From assembly GCA_020047785.1 (NCBI GenBank), contig JAIFNI010000034.1, forward strand, positions 1-46,907: a stretch of DNA of 46,907 nt, written 5' to 3'. How positions within the stretch are numbered: the first letter of the stretch is position 1; each line of letters starts with the position of its first letter. Both the position numbers and the translations under genes were made by a program. Positions 40,516 to 46,907 of this stretch are shown one piece after another. Source of the DNA: Clostridia bacterium. Its GTDB lineage: Bacteria > Bacillota > Clostridia > DSM-8532. The notes beneath the pieces were generated by a model that was not told where the DNA came from, searched no databases, and saw only the letters and a list, made by a program, of their open reading frames with translations.

Positions 40516-41282
40516 GGCTGCATTACGATCTCCATATTCATTCCTGCCTGTCCCCTTGCAGCGACGATGACATGACGCCGAACAACATCGTCAACATGGC
40601 ACTGCTGAAGGAACTGGACCTCATCGCCATATCGGATCACAACACGGTTGGAAATGTCGCGGCCGTCATGGCGGTTGGAGCGGAAGCCGGGCTGCTTGTC
40701 GTGCCTGCCATGGAACTCTGCACATCCGAGGAAATCCACCTGCTGTGCCTGTTTCCCGATCTTGCCGCCGGTCTCGCGGTTGAAGCGGTTCTTCGGACGG
40801 AGGACCCGTTCATCAGAAACAGACCTGATGTATTTGGCGCCCAATTGCTCATGGACGCGCAAGACAATCCGGTCGGCACGGAAGAACGGATGCTGATCGC
40901 CGCATCGGGTCTGGATGTCGATTCCGCCCTGAAGCTGATTTCCGGTGCTGGCGGCGTGGTTGTGCCCGCGCATGTGGACCGGGATGCATACAGCATGACC
41001 GCGACACTCGGAGTCATCCCGGCCGTTTACGGGTTCAGGACCGTGGAAATTTCCAGACACGCGGAGGCCGATGCCGTCCGCAGGGAACACCCGGAAACCG
41101 GCGGGCTTTCCTTTCTGGTCAATTCGGACGCACACCATCTCTGGGACATATCGGAACCCGTACATGCCTTTTCTCTGCAGGAGCGCAGCATACCCGCCGT
41201 ATTTCAGGCCATCCGCGAGGGGAAGGGGTTTTGCATTGATTTGCCCCCCTGTGGTACAATGCTCGGGAATGCCGGCTCATGA
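40512..41282 (+). CDS. PHP domain phosphoesterase
   Basis: A 256-residue PHP protein: DLHIHSCLSPC with metal-binding His residues, LIAISDHNTVGN, VVPAMELCTSEEIHLLCLF, VVVPAHVDRDAYS and FLVNSDAHHLWDI. All PHP metal motifs are present. It belongs to the RNase AM/TrpH-like branch by general look, but its location in DRTGG-HydS clusters is what is distinctive; the substrate is unknown. ATG overlaps the preceding stop. The pyr promoter lies inside its last 20 codons. Confidence 0.88.
   Translation: MRLHYDLHIHSCLSPCSDDDMTPNNIVNMALLKELDLIAISDHNTVGNVAAVMAVGAEAGLLVVPAMELCTSEEIHLLCLFPDLAAGLAVEAVLRTEDPFIRNRPDVFGAQLLMDAQDNPVGTEERMLIAASGLDVDSALKLISGAGGVVVPAHVDRDAYSMTATLGVIPAVYGFRTVEISRHAEADAVRREHPETGGLSFLVNSDAHHLWDISEPVHAFSLQERSIPAVFQAIREGKGFCIDLPPCGTMLGNAGS
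41231..41260 (+). promoter_or_regulatory. Extended -10 promoter of the pyr genes
   Basis: TTGCAT (41231-41236), 18 bp, TACAAT (41255-41260) preceded by TGG. It lies in the 3' end of the PHP gene. The leader to ATG 41313 is only ~45 nt, too short for a PyrR-type attenuator. Confidence 0.65.
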
Positions 41283-41312
41283 CTTGGGTCCGGTCTGGGG
41301 AGGGATTTCATC

Positions 41313-42086
41313 ATGCATAGGGAACGGATTGTGCGGATGGAGCGGCTGTCGGACGATATTTTCCGCATGGTGCTGCAGTCCGGACGATTGACGGAGTCTG
41401 CGAAACCGGGGCAGTTTCTCAATATCCGATGCGGGCATTCCCTGCAGGCGTATCTCCGGAGGCCCATCAGCATCTGCGATGTGCATGCCGGTGACGGAAC
41501 CGTGGACATTGTTTTTCAAATCCGGGGTCCGGGTACGGAACTGCTCGGTGAAATGAAGCCAGGTGAGGAAGCGGATGTGATGGGACCTCTGGGAAATCCC
41601 TTCAAACCGGTCAACCCCGGTGGCTCAGCCATTGTGGTGGGGGGCGGCATCGGGACGTTTCCGCTGCTGTATCTGCTGCGCACCATGCCGGAGGTGAAAC
41701 GGACCGCTTTGCTCGGATTTCGAACTGCCGGTGCCGTGGTGATGGCGAAGGAGTTTTCATCAGTGGCCGATTGCATGGAAATCGCGACGGATGACGGCAG
41801 TCTGGGGCATCACGGGTTTGTCACAGAGCTGCTGGAGAAGCGACTTCGGACGGAACGGCCGGATTGCGTCTATGTTTGCGGTCCCATGCCGATGATGCGG
41901 ATTGTCACGGAGCAATGCATCGGCATGGGCATTCCCGTCCAGGTGTCGATGGAACAGCGCATGGGATGCGGAGTCGGCGCCTGTCTTGTCTGCGCGTGCA
42001 AGAAGCGCGACGGGGATGATTTCTCCTATACGCATGTCTGTCGGGAAGGTCCGGTGTTTGACGGGCGGGACATCGTGTTCGATTAG
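41313..42086 (+). CDS. pyrK: Dihydroorotate dehydrogenase electron transfer subunit
   Basis: A 257-residue FAD/[2Fe-2S] protein that passes electrons from the PyrD FMN to NAD+. FAD-binding YLRRPISICDV, NAD-side VVGGGIGTFPLLYL and the cluster motif CGVGACLVCAC (Cys219, Cys224, Cys227) with a further Cys near 242 are typical. GGGAGGG precedes ATG. It lies 44 bp before pyrD, consistent with the class 1B NAD-dependent enzyme. Confidence 0.95.
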   Translation: MHRERIVRMERLSDDIFRMVLQSGRLTESAKPGQFLNIRCGHSLQAYLRRPISICDVHAGDGTVDIVFQIRGPGTELLGEMKPGEEADVMGPLGNPFKPVNPGGSAIVVGGGIGTFPLLYLLRTMPEVKRTALLGFRTAGAVVMAKEFSSVADCMEIATDDGSLGHHGFVTELLEKRLRTERPDCVYVCGPMPMMRIVTEQCIGMGIPVQVSMEQRMGCGVGACLVCACKKRDGDDFSYTHVCREGPVFDGRDIVFD

Positions 42087-42130
42087 GCTTTATGAACTTT
42101 TCGGGCAAATGTGCCCATGGAGGTTGAATC

Positions 42131-43057
42131 ATGCCAGAAGCGATGAAGGCGGACCTGCGGGTCGATGTGGCCGGGCTCCGCATGAAGAATCCGGTCATCG
42201 CCGCGTCCGGAACATTCGGATTCGGGCGGGAATACGCCGATTATTTCGACTTGTCCCTCCTGGGAGGCGTCTCGGTCAAGGGACTCACGCTCGAACCCCG
42301 CAGAGGAAACCGGCCGCCCCGCATCGCCGAAACACCGGGAGGAATCCTCAACAGCGTGGGACTTCAGAATCCGGGCGTCCACAAGTTCATCGAACGGGAA
42401 ATCCCGTTCCTTCGCCAGTATGATGTGGCCATCCTCGCGAATGCGTCCGGCAGCACGCTGGAAGATTATGTAAGCATGGTCGAGATCCTGTCCGACGCGG
42501 ACATCGACTGCATCGAGCTGAATCTCTCCTGTCCAAACGTGAAGCAGGGCGGCATGACCTTCGGAAGTTCCTGCCCCGGCATCACCTCGGTCGTATCCGA
42601 GTGCCGGAAGAAGTGCCGAAAGCCGCTGATGGTGAAACTGACACCGAATGTCACGGACATCACGGAGATCGCGAAAGCCGCGGAGGCTGCCGGTGCGGAT
42701 TCCCTCTCGCTCATCAATACGCTGCTGGGTATGGCCATCGACATCGAAACACGCAGGCCAATTCTCGGCAACACCATGGGGGGGCTGTCCGGTCCCGCCG
42801 TCAAGCCGATTGCCGTCCGCATGGTCTGGCAGGTGGCCAATGCGGTTTCCATCCCGGTTGTCGGCATGGGCGGCATCTCATCGGGCTCGGATGCCGTTGA
42901 GTTCATGCTGGCGGGCGCAGCGGCCGTCATGATTGGAACAGCAGGCTTTGTGGATCCGCTGGTGTGGCCGAAGTCGGTTGGCGAAATTGCGGGTTATATG
43001 GAGAAAAAGGGATTTGCGGATGTGCAGGCGCTGAGCGGCGCAATCCGGCTCTGGTGA
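42131..43057 (+). CDS. pyrD: Dihydroorotate dehydrogenase, class 1B catalytic subunit
   Basis: A 308-residue FMN enzyme oxidising dihydroorotate to orotate. The active-site base is Cys134 in NLSCPNVKQGG; NSVGLQNPG, ANASGS, MVKLTPNVTDI and GMGGISSGSDAVEFMLAGA are the other FMN and substrate motifs. Class 1B is indicated by Cys (not Ser) as base plus adjacent pyrK. TGGAGG precedes ATG. Confidence 0.97.
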   Translation: MPEAMKADLRVDVAGLRMKNPVIAASGTFGFGREYADYFDLSLLGGVSVKGLTLEPRRGNRPPRIAETPGGILNSVGLQNPGVHKFIEREIPFLRQYDVAILANASGSTLEDYVSMVEILSDADIDCIELNLSCPNVKQGGMTFGSSCPGITSVVSECRKKCRKPLMVKLTPNVTDITEIAKAAEAAGADSLSLINTLLGMAIDIETRRPILGNTMGGLSGPAVKPIAVRMVWQVANAVSIPVVGMGGISSGSDAVEFMLAGAAAVMIGTAGFVDPLVWPKSVGEIAGYMEKKGFADVQALSGAIRLW

Positions 43058-43090
43058 CTGGTGGGGCGCCGTACGCGCAGGGAGGCATGC

Positions 43091-43975
43091 ATGAAAGACA
43101 GGGTATCGAAGTGGTTGTTTGAGACAGGCGCGGTGCGGGTCTGCCCGGAAGGAAAACCTTTCTGGTACACCTCGGGCCGAATCGGGCCGTTCTATGTGAA
43201 TACCCATTTCCTTTTCGGCAGCGAACAGAAGGCCAATGACCTGCTGAAGCACATCGATGGCGTCATGGCGGATAAACTGGCCTGCAGCGCGGACATGGAA
43301 GCCAGGGTACTGGCGAATCTCGCCGAGGATGCCATATTTGCCGGCGTCATCGAGGCCATGACCGAAAAAATCTCGTCCGAAGTGGACCTTTCCCTGGTGG
43401 ATGCCATATCCGGCGGCGAAAGACGCGACTGGTTCTTTTCCCTCGCAGTGGCACATAAGCTGGGAAAGCCTCATCTGACACTTTTCAAGGACATGGAGGC
43501 CGTCCTTTATCTCGGTTCGGGACTCGCGCCGGTTGCAGACATGCCGGAACCCGGACAGTCAAAAACCGTCACCTCATTGAAAGGGTTGAATTTTCTGCAT
43601 GTGGCGGATCTCATCACGACCGCCTCGAGCTATGAGCGTGCCTGGGTGCCCGCCATTCGGAAACTTGGCGGGGAAATGCCATGGAGCCTCGTGGTGGTCG
43701 ATCGCCTGCAGGGTGGCGGTGAATGCCTTTCCGCCCTTGGTGTCCGTTCCCTCGCCCTGACGGAAATCAAGGCGGAGCTCTTTGAATCGGCCGTGCGGGA
43801 AGGTGTGCTGGACGCCTCCCGATTGGGACTTGTGCTGGCATACATGTCCGATCCGGAAGGGGCGATGGGCAGGTTTGTCGCAGAAAATCCTTCCTTTCTG
43901 GCGGAAGCACTTGCTGGAGACGAAAAAACCGCTGCCCGGGCACGCTTGTGCCTGGCGGGCGGTTTCTATTCCTGA
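43091..43975 (+). CDS. Orotate phosphoribosyltransferase-like protein, long variant
   Basis: A 294-residue protein following pyrD by 33 bp. PRTase features are KPFWYTSGRIGPFYVNTHFL (compare PyrE GKxxxYxxDxR), VDAISGGERRDWFFSLAVAHKLGKPHLTLFKD and a PRPP-loop position FLHVADLITTASSYERA, where classical enzymes have EDVITTGxS. It is ~80 residues longer than ordinary PyrE (~210). With pyrK and pyrD beside it, orotate phosphoribosyl transfer is the best guess; loss of a strict PRPP-loop consensus leaves doubt. GGAGG precedes ATG 43091. It ends at copy 3 of the 3' element. Confidence 0.68.
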   Translation: MKDRVSKWLFETGAVRVCPEGKPFWYTSGRIGPFYVNTHFLFGSEQKANDLLKHIDGVMADKLACSADMEARVLANLAEDAIFAGVIEAMTEKISSEVDLSLVDAISGGERRDWFFSLAVAHKLGKPHLTLFKDMEAVLYLGSGLAPVADMPEPGQSKTVTSLKGLNFLHVADLITTASSYERAWVPAIRKLGGEMPWSLVVVDRLQGGGECLSALGVRSLALTEIKAELFESAVREGVLDASRLGLVLAYMSDPEGAMGRFVAENPSFLAEALAGDEKTAARARLCLAGGFYS

Positions 43976-43980
43976 CTTTC

Positions 43981-44020
43981 TTTTCGGGAAAAGAGCAGGT
44001 AATTTTCTTCCGGCGCCTTA
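43981..44020 (-). repeat. 3' element, copy 3 (inverted)
   Basis: Read on the minus strand from the TAA stop of the anti-sigma-type gene, bases 44017-43981 match 36098-36134 at 36 of 37 positions (GGCGCCGGAAGAAAATTACC...). It fills the whole 42-bp gap between two convergent genes. It can form CTTTTC/GAAAAG (43980-43993) and GGAAAA/TTTTC stems, suitable for termination in either direction. Confidence 0.85.
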
Positions 44021-44464
44021 CAGGTCGACGATTATCTTTTCTTTGAGCGGAACAAGCAGGGAAATGCGTGAACCATGCGGGTCGTTGCCGGTTATTTCGA
44101 CACCTTCGGACAACTTGTCCAGGATGGAGAAAGCCCACCCCCTGGCGTAAAGGTCGTCTTCGTTTCTGGCGATCCGGTCGAACCGGACCTTTGTTGGATC
44201 GATCCCTTTGCCGAAGTCGGATATCTCAAAGCGGACGGCATCCCCGCAATGCTCCAGGGAAACCGTGACAAGGCCCGGTTCCTTGCCGTATCCATGTTCG
44301 ATGGCATTGAGGGTGAGTTCGTCCACGGCAGTCTTCAGAAGAAATCTGGCCTGCGTGTTTTCCGTGATGGAAAGGATGGCCTGTTCGCACAGGTCGACGA
44401 ACTTGTCCAGGCTCTCGGGATTGTAGTCCAGCCTGGCGGTAAGGTTGAAGCGCTGGATATCCAT
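44018..44464 (-). CDS. RsbW-type anti-sigma factor / serine kinase
   Basis: A 148-residue GHKL ATPase: N-box VDELTLNAIEHGYG (48-60), ISDFGKGID (81-89) and RGWAFSILDKLSE (108-120). Length and motif order fit the HATPase_c_2 group (RsbW, SpoIIAB, BtrW). No sigma factor or STAS-domain antagonist lies in the window. It differs in sequence from the one at 38374. GGAGGG is close to the ATG (three bases spare). It has its own extended -10 promoter. Confidence 0.88.
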   Translation of the reverse strand: MDIQRFNLTARLDYNPESLDKFVDLCEQAILSITENTQARFLLKTAVDELTLNAIEHGYGKEPGLVTVSLEHCGDAVRFEISDFGKGIDPTKVRFDRIARNEDDLYARGWAFSILDKLSEGVEITGNDPHGSRISLLVPLKEKIIVDL

Positions 44465-44520
44465 TGGCCCTCCGTACAGGGGCGGGGAATACTCGGCCGG
44501 ATTTTTGCCTGTATGATAAC

Positions 44521-44551
44521 ATTATACCATTCCATCCCGCTGTTGTGACAA
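44521..44551 (-). promoter_or_regulatory. Extended -10 promoter of the RsbW-type gene
   Basis: On the minus strand TTGTCA (44546-44551), 19 bp, TATAAT (44521-44526), with TGG before the -10. The spacer is long but the extended -10 compensates. Confidence 0.6.
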
Positions 44552-44644
44552 GCGCTGGAACAAGATTGCAAGGGAATGGCCGAACCATGGCCGTGATTGT
44601 CCGCATTGCCAGCCCGCAGGGCCGGACTGCAGGAAGGATGCCGG

Positions 44645-46132
44645 ATGAAGCTGCCGGAAAAATTTCAAGAAACCCTTGGAACCCTGCTTGGAGAAGCGGA
44701 GTATGAAGCACTGTCGCAGGCTTTGTCCGAACAGCGGACCTGGGGTCTGCGGGTCAATACCCTGAAAATTTCGGTCGAATGCTGTCTGAAGCGGCAGGAA
44801 ATGCGATTTGAGCCCATCAGATGGTCCCGGGACGGATTTCGCCATGATGGCAGCCGGTCGCCGGGCAGGCATCCGGACTATCATGCAGGCCTGTTTTATC
44901 TTCAGGACCCGAGTGCGATGCTTCCGGCCGAGTTGCTGGACCCGCTTCCGGGAGAACATGTGCTGGATCTTTGCGCGGCGCCCGGTGGAAAGACGGCGCA
45001 GCTTGCCGCCATGATGCGCAATGAAGGGTTTTTGCTGGCAAACGACATCAGTCCGAAGCGCGTGAAGCCGCTTGCCCGGAATCTGCAGGGATTGGGCATT
45101 TCCTGTGCCGCCGTCCTGTGCGAGTCTCCTGAAACGCTTGCGCACGGGTTCCCCGGGCATTTCGACAAGATTCTGCTGGATGTTCCCTGTTCCGGAGAGG
45201 GCATGTTCCGCAAAGATGATCAGGCTGTGAAAAGCTGGCTGAAAGCAGGACCGGAGACCTTTCTTCCCATACAGCGGGAACTCCTGCTGCATGCCTGGTC
45301 GATGCTGAAGCCGGGTGGCCGTCTTGTTTATTCCACCTGCACCTACAATCCCGACGAGAACGAACGAAATATTGCCTGGGCGATGGAACGGCTGCCTGAC
45401 ATGCAGGTCGAAACCGTCGATGCCGGGGCGATGGGCCTTCAGCCCGGTCGCAGCGATTGGATCGAGGCGCGGGAGCAAACCGGCAATCCGGAGGAACCCG
45501 AATCGCCTGACGCAGGCAAAAAGCTGCCGGCTCTATCCGGTGCAGTCCGTATCTGGCCGCATCTTGCAGCAGGCGAGGGGCAGTTTGCCGTACGCCTGGT
45601 CAAATGGAACGACGGCTTGCCCGCAGAAATGGTTGTGCCAAGTCTGCGGAAACGAACCTGCTTTCAGCAGGCGCCGGAACCGGCCATCCAGGCCTGGCGG
45701 AGCTTCGTGGAGACAGACCTGACGGAAATGGCCTGCCTTCTGGGCTGCGGAACAAAAATATCCGATCTTCCGGACATTGTTCAGACTGGAACCCTGCTCC
45801 ATCTGCTGCCGTGGGCGGAAAAACAGGTACGCGAAGCTCTTCCGCACCTGCGCGCCGAGATGCCCGGACTGCTTCTCGGCGAATGGCGGAACGACCGGTT
45901 TGAGCCATCCGCCGCGCTGCTTCACGCGATGGCACCGGATGCCGCGGCGCGCAGGCTGGAACTATCGGAAGATTCCCCGGATGTTTCCCGCTATCTCCAT
46001 GGGGAAACGATTCTCCGTGAAGGGGAACGCGGATGGACGGCCATCCTGGCCGGCGGTTTTCCGCTGGGCTGGGGCAAGCAGGAGGATGGATTCATCAAAA
46101 ACCGATATCCCAAGGGATGGCGGATGCAATAA
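44645..46132 (+). CDS. rsmF: 16S rRNA (cytosine-C5) methyltransferase RsmF-type
   Basis: A 495-residue RsmB/Nop family methyltransferase. The SAM domain has VLDLCAAPGGKTAQLAA (motif I), LANDISPKRVKPL, ILLDVPCSGEGMFRK (motif IV with the Cys of PCSGEG) and VYSTCTYNPDENE (motif VI with the catalytic Cys). The C-terminal ~130 residues form a PUA-like RsmF end (LGEWRNDRFEPSAAL, LAGGFPLGWGKQEDGFIKNRYPKG). An N-terminal GLRVNTLK is the NusB-independent lead. AGGAAGGA precedes ATG 44645. Confidence 0.93.
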   Translation: MKLPEKFQETLGTLLGEAEYEALSQALSEQRTWGLRVNTLKISVECCLKRQEMRFEPIRWSRDGFRHDGSRSPGRHPDYHAGLFYLQDPSAMLPAELLDPLPGEHVLDLCAAPGGKTAQLAAMMRNEGFLLANDISPKRVKPLARNLQGLGISCAAVLCESPETLAHGFPGHFDKILLDVPCSGEGMFRKDDQAVKSWLKAGPETFLPIQRELLLHAWSMLKPGGRLVYSTCTYNPDENERNIAWAMERLPDMQVETVDAGAMGLQPGRSDWIEAREQTGNPEEPESPDAGKKLPALSGAVRIWPHLAAGEGQFAVRLVKWNDGLPAEMVVPSLRKRTCFQQAPEPAIQAWRSFVETDLTEMACLLGCGTKISDLPDIVQTGTLLHLLPWAEKQVREALPHLRAEMPGLLLGEWRNDRFEPSAALLHAMAPDAAARRLELSEDSPDVSRYLHGETILREGERGWTAILAGGFPLGWGKQEDGFIKNRYPKGWRMQ

Positions 46133-46154
46133 TGCGGAAAGAGCTGGGAACATC

Positions 46155-46907
46155 ATGAAGGATAGCATTCGGATGGACAGGTATCTGGCTGACTGCGGTG
46201 TGGCGACCCGGAGCGAGCTGAAGGAAATGATCCGGAAAGGCCGTGTGATGGTGGATGAGTCCATCGTGCGGGAACCCGGTTTTCAGGTGAAGCCCGGCGA
46301 GAACCTGGTCAGCGTGGACCGGGTACCGGTTCTCTGGCAGAAACGACTCGTCTATCTGATGAACAAACCGGCCGGCATCATTACAGCCACGGAGGATCCG
46401 CGGATGGAAACCGTGCTGGATCTGTTGCCGGAAACGGTCAGGCGCATGGGCCTCTTTCCCATCGGCAGACTCGACCGTGATACGGAAGGTCTATTGCTTC
46501 TGACGAATGACGGGCACCTCGCCCACGGTCTGCTGGCGCCGAAGAAGCATGTGGACAAGCTTTATGAAGCGGTTCTGGATTGTGAGCCGGAGCTTGGTGC
46601 GGAGGAAATATTTCTCAAGGGGGTCCTGCTGGCGGATGGGACCCGATGCCGCCCCGCGGTTCTGGAGCGTCGTCCCGCGGTTCTGGAACTGCGGTCTTAT
46701 TATCTTCCGCCTGTGGCGGTTGAAGGCCCTTCTTTGGACGTTGTGGCGGAAGAAAGCACTTCTTTGGACGCTCAGGCGGAGTATACAGAAGCGGAGTGTA
46801 CAGAAGCGGAGAGTACAGAAGCGGAGTATACAGAAGCGGAGTGTACAGAAGCGGAGCGTACAGAACAGGAGAAGGGGGAGAAGGCTCCCCATGGGGCAGG
46901 GAGAATC
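46155..46907 (+). CDS. RsuA/RluB-family pseudouridine synthase with repeat insertion, partial at the right edge
   Basis: The open frame runs 251 codons to the end of the window without a stop. It has an N-terminal S4 RNA-binding domain (MDRYLADCGVATRSELKEMIRKGRVMVD), then the catalytic domain: LVYLMNKPAGIITATED and GRLDRDTEGLLLLTNDG with the catalytic Asp107. After KGVLLADGTRCRPAVLE the family normally continues with core strands. Here the sequence turns into repeats: RPAVLER/RPAVLEL, two copies of a PSLD-like unit, then six AEYTE-type pentads. The enzyme core therefore appears to be split by low-complexity sequence. The end of the gene lies outside the window. Confidence 0.85.
   Translation, partial: MKDSIRMDRYLADCGVATRSELKEMIRKGRVMVDESIVREPGFQVKPGENLVSVDRVPVLWQKRLVYLMNKPAGIITATEDPRMETVLDLLPETVRRMGLFPIGRLDRDTEGLLLLTNDGHLAHGLLAPKKHVDKLYEAVLDCEPELGAEEIFLKGVLLADGTRCRPAVLERRPAVLELRSYYLPPVAVEGPSLDVVAEESTSLDAQAEYTEAECTEAESTEAEYTEAECTEAERTEQEKGEKAPHGAGRI
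46776..46865 (+). repeat. Six 15-bp tandem repeats in the pseudouridine synthase gene
   Basis: Units GCGGAGNNTACAGAA occur six times in a row at 46776, 46791, 46806, 46821, 46836 and 46851, with variable bases TA, TG, AG, TA, TG, CG. Units 1-3 and 4-6 are nearly the same 45-bp block (one base different), so the array seems to have grown by a 45-bp duplication. It keeps frame and encodes AE(Y/C/S/R)TE. Earlier repeats (CCCGCGGTTCTGGA twice; CTTCTTTGGACG twice) lie just upstream. Confidence 0.95.

Noticed and set aside
46776-46865. CRISPR array
   Set aside because: Units are contiguous 15-mers without spacers and stay in frame with the gene; no cas genes are present. The same applies to the 37-bp pair at 4264.
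46491-46892. A minus-strand open frame with repeated FCTLR/FCILR units
   Set aside because: It is the antisense reading of the 15-bp array inside the pseudouridine synthase gene.

Overview
The window reads as a chromosomal segment of a GC-rich, strictly anaerobic, fermentative member of the Bacillota, most likely a Clostridia-type lineage. This rests on gene content only: a trimeric electron-bifurcating-type [FeFe] hydrogenase, pyruvate formate-lyase with its activase, CsaB/TagA-type cell-wall polymer genes, two-part heptaprenyl diphosphate synthase-type genes, PyrK/PyrD-type pyrimidine genes and RsbW-like kinases. Genes are dense, on both strands, with Shine-Dalgarno sequences close to GGAGG and frequent 1-17 nt overlaps. 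I see no rRNA, tRNA, CRISPR array, insertion sequence or prophage.

Layout. 0-4.2 kb: NUDIX hydrolase, a coiled-coil protein, the bifunctional NAD(P)HX repair enzyme and alanine racemase. 4.2-6.8 kb: an exported protein and a membrane-anchored FAD oxidoreductase behind a near-consensus promoter and a 37-bp direct repeat. 6.8-14.9 kb: a surface-polysaccharide region with a TagA/WecG transferase, a UDP-ManNAc-type dehydrogenase, a family-4 transferase, a DUF4330 protein, an O-antigen-ligase-like protein and a glycosyltransferase-CsaB fusion. 15.1-20.8 kb: a locus resembling flavin-based extracellular electron transfer (FLEET) clusters: NusG-II protein, Gx-type membrane protein, type II NADH dehydrogenase split from its membrane tail by one in-frame TGA, polyprenyl synthase, lipoprotein and ApbE. 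21.0-25.5 kb: the hydrogenase operon hydC-ferredoxin-hydB-hydA. 25.7-34.3 kb (minus strand): an AAA ATPase, an MFS permease, a PHP phosphatase, an acyl-CoA synthetase, and pflB-pflA behind a ZTP (pfl) riboswitch. 34.7-37.4 kb: a PP2C-LysM membrane protein and a phosphoglycerate mutase. 37.7-41.3 kb: a probable redox or H2 sensing module of DUF1858, DRTGG, RsbW-like ATPase, HydS-like [FeFe] hydrogenase, DRTGG and PHP. 41.3-44.0 kb: pyrK, pyrD and an unusual orotate phosphoribosyltransferase-like gene. 44.0-46.9 kb: an anti-sigma-type kinase, the rRNA methyltransferase RsmF and a truncated RsuA-family pseudouridine synthase.

How it fits together. Pyruvate is cleaved by PFL under riboswitch control tied to folate/one-carbon status. 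Reductant can leave as H2 through HydABC, with the HydS-like module possibly reporting on redox state, or through the NDH-2/quinone/flavoprotein branch at the membrane.

The most unusual features are the HydS-like module placed about 12 kb from its hydrogenase, the TGA inside the NADH dehydrogenase, a shared 3' element that begins at the stop codon of several genes, and repeated local tandem duplication. The duplication is clearest in the pseudouridine synthase at the right edge, and also appears in the acyl-CoA synthetase tail and in front of the O-antigen ligase.
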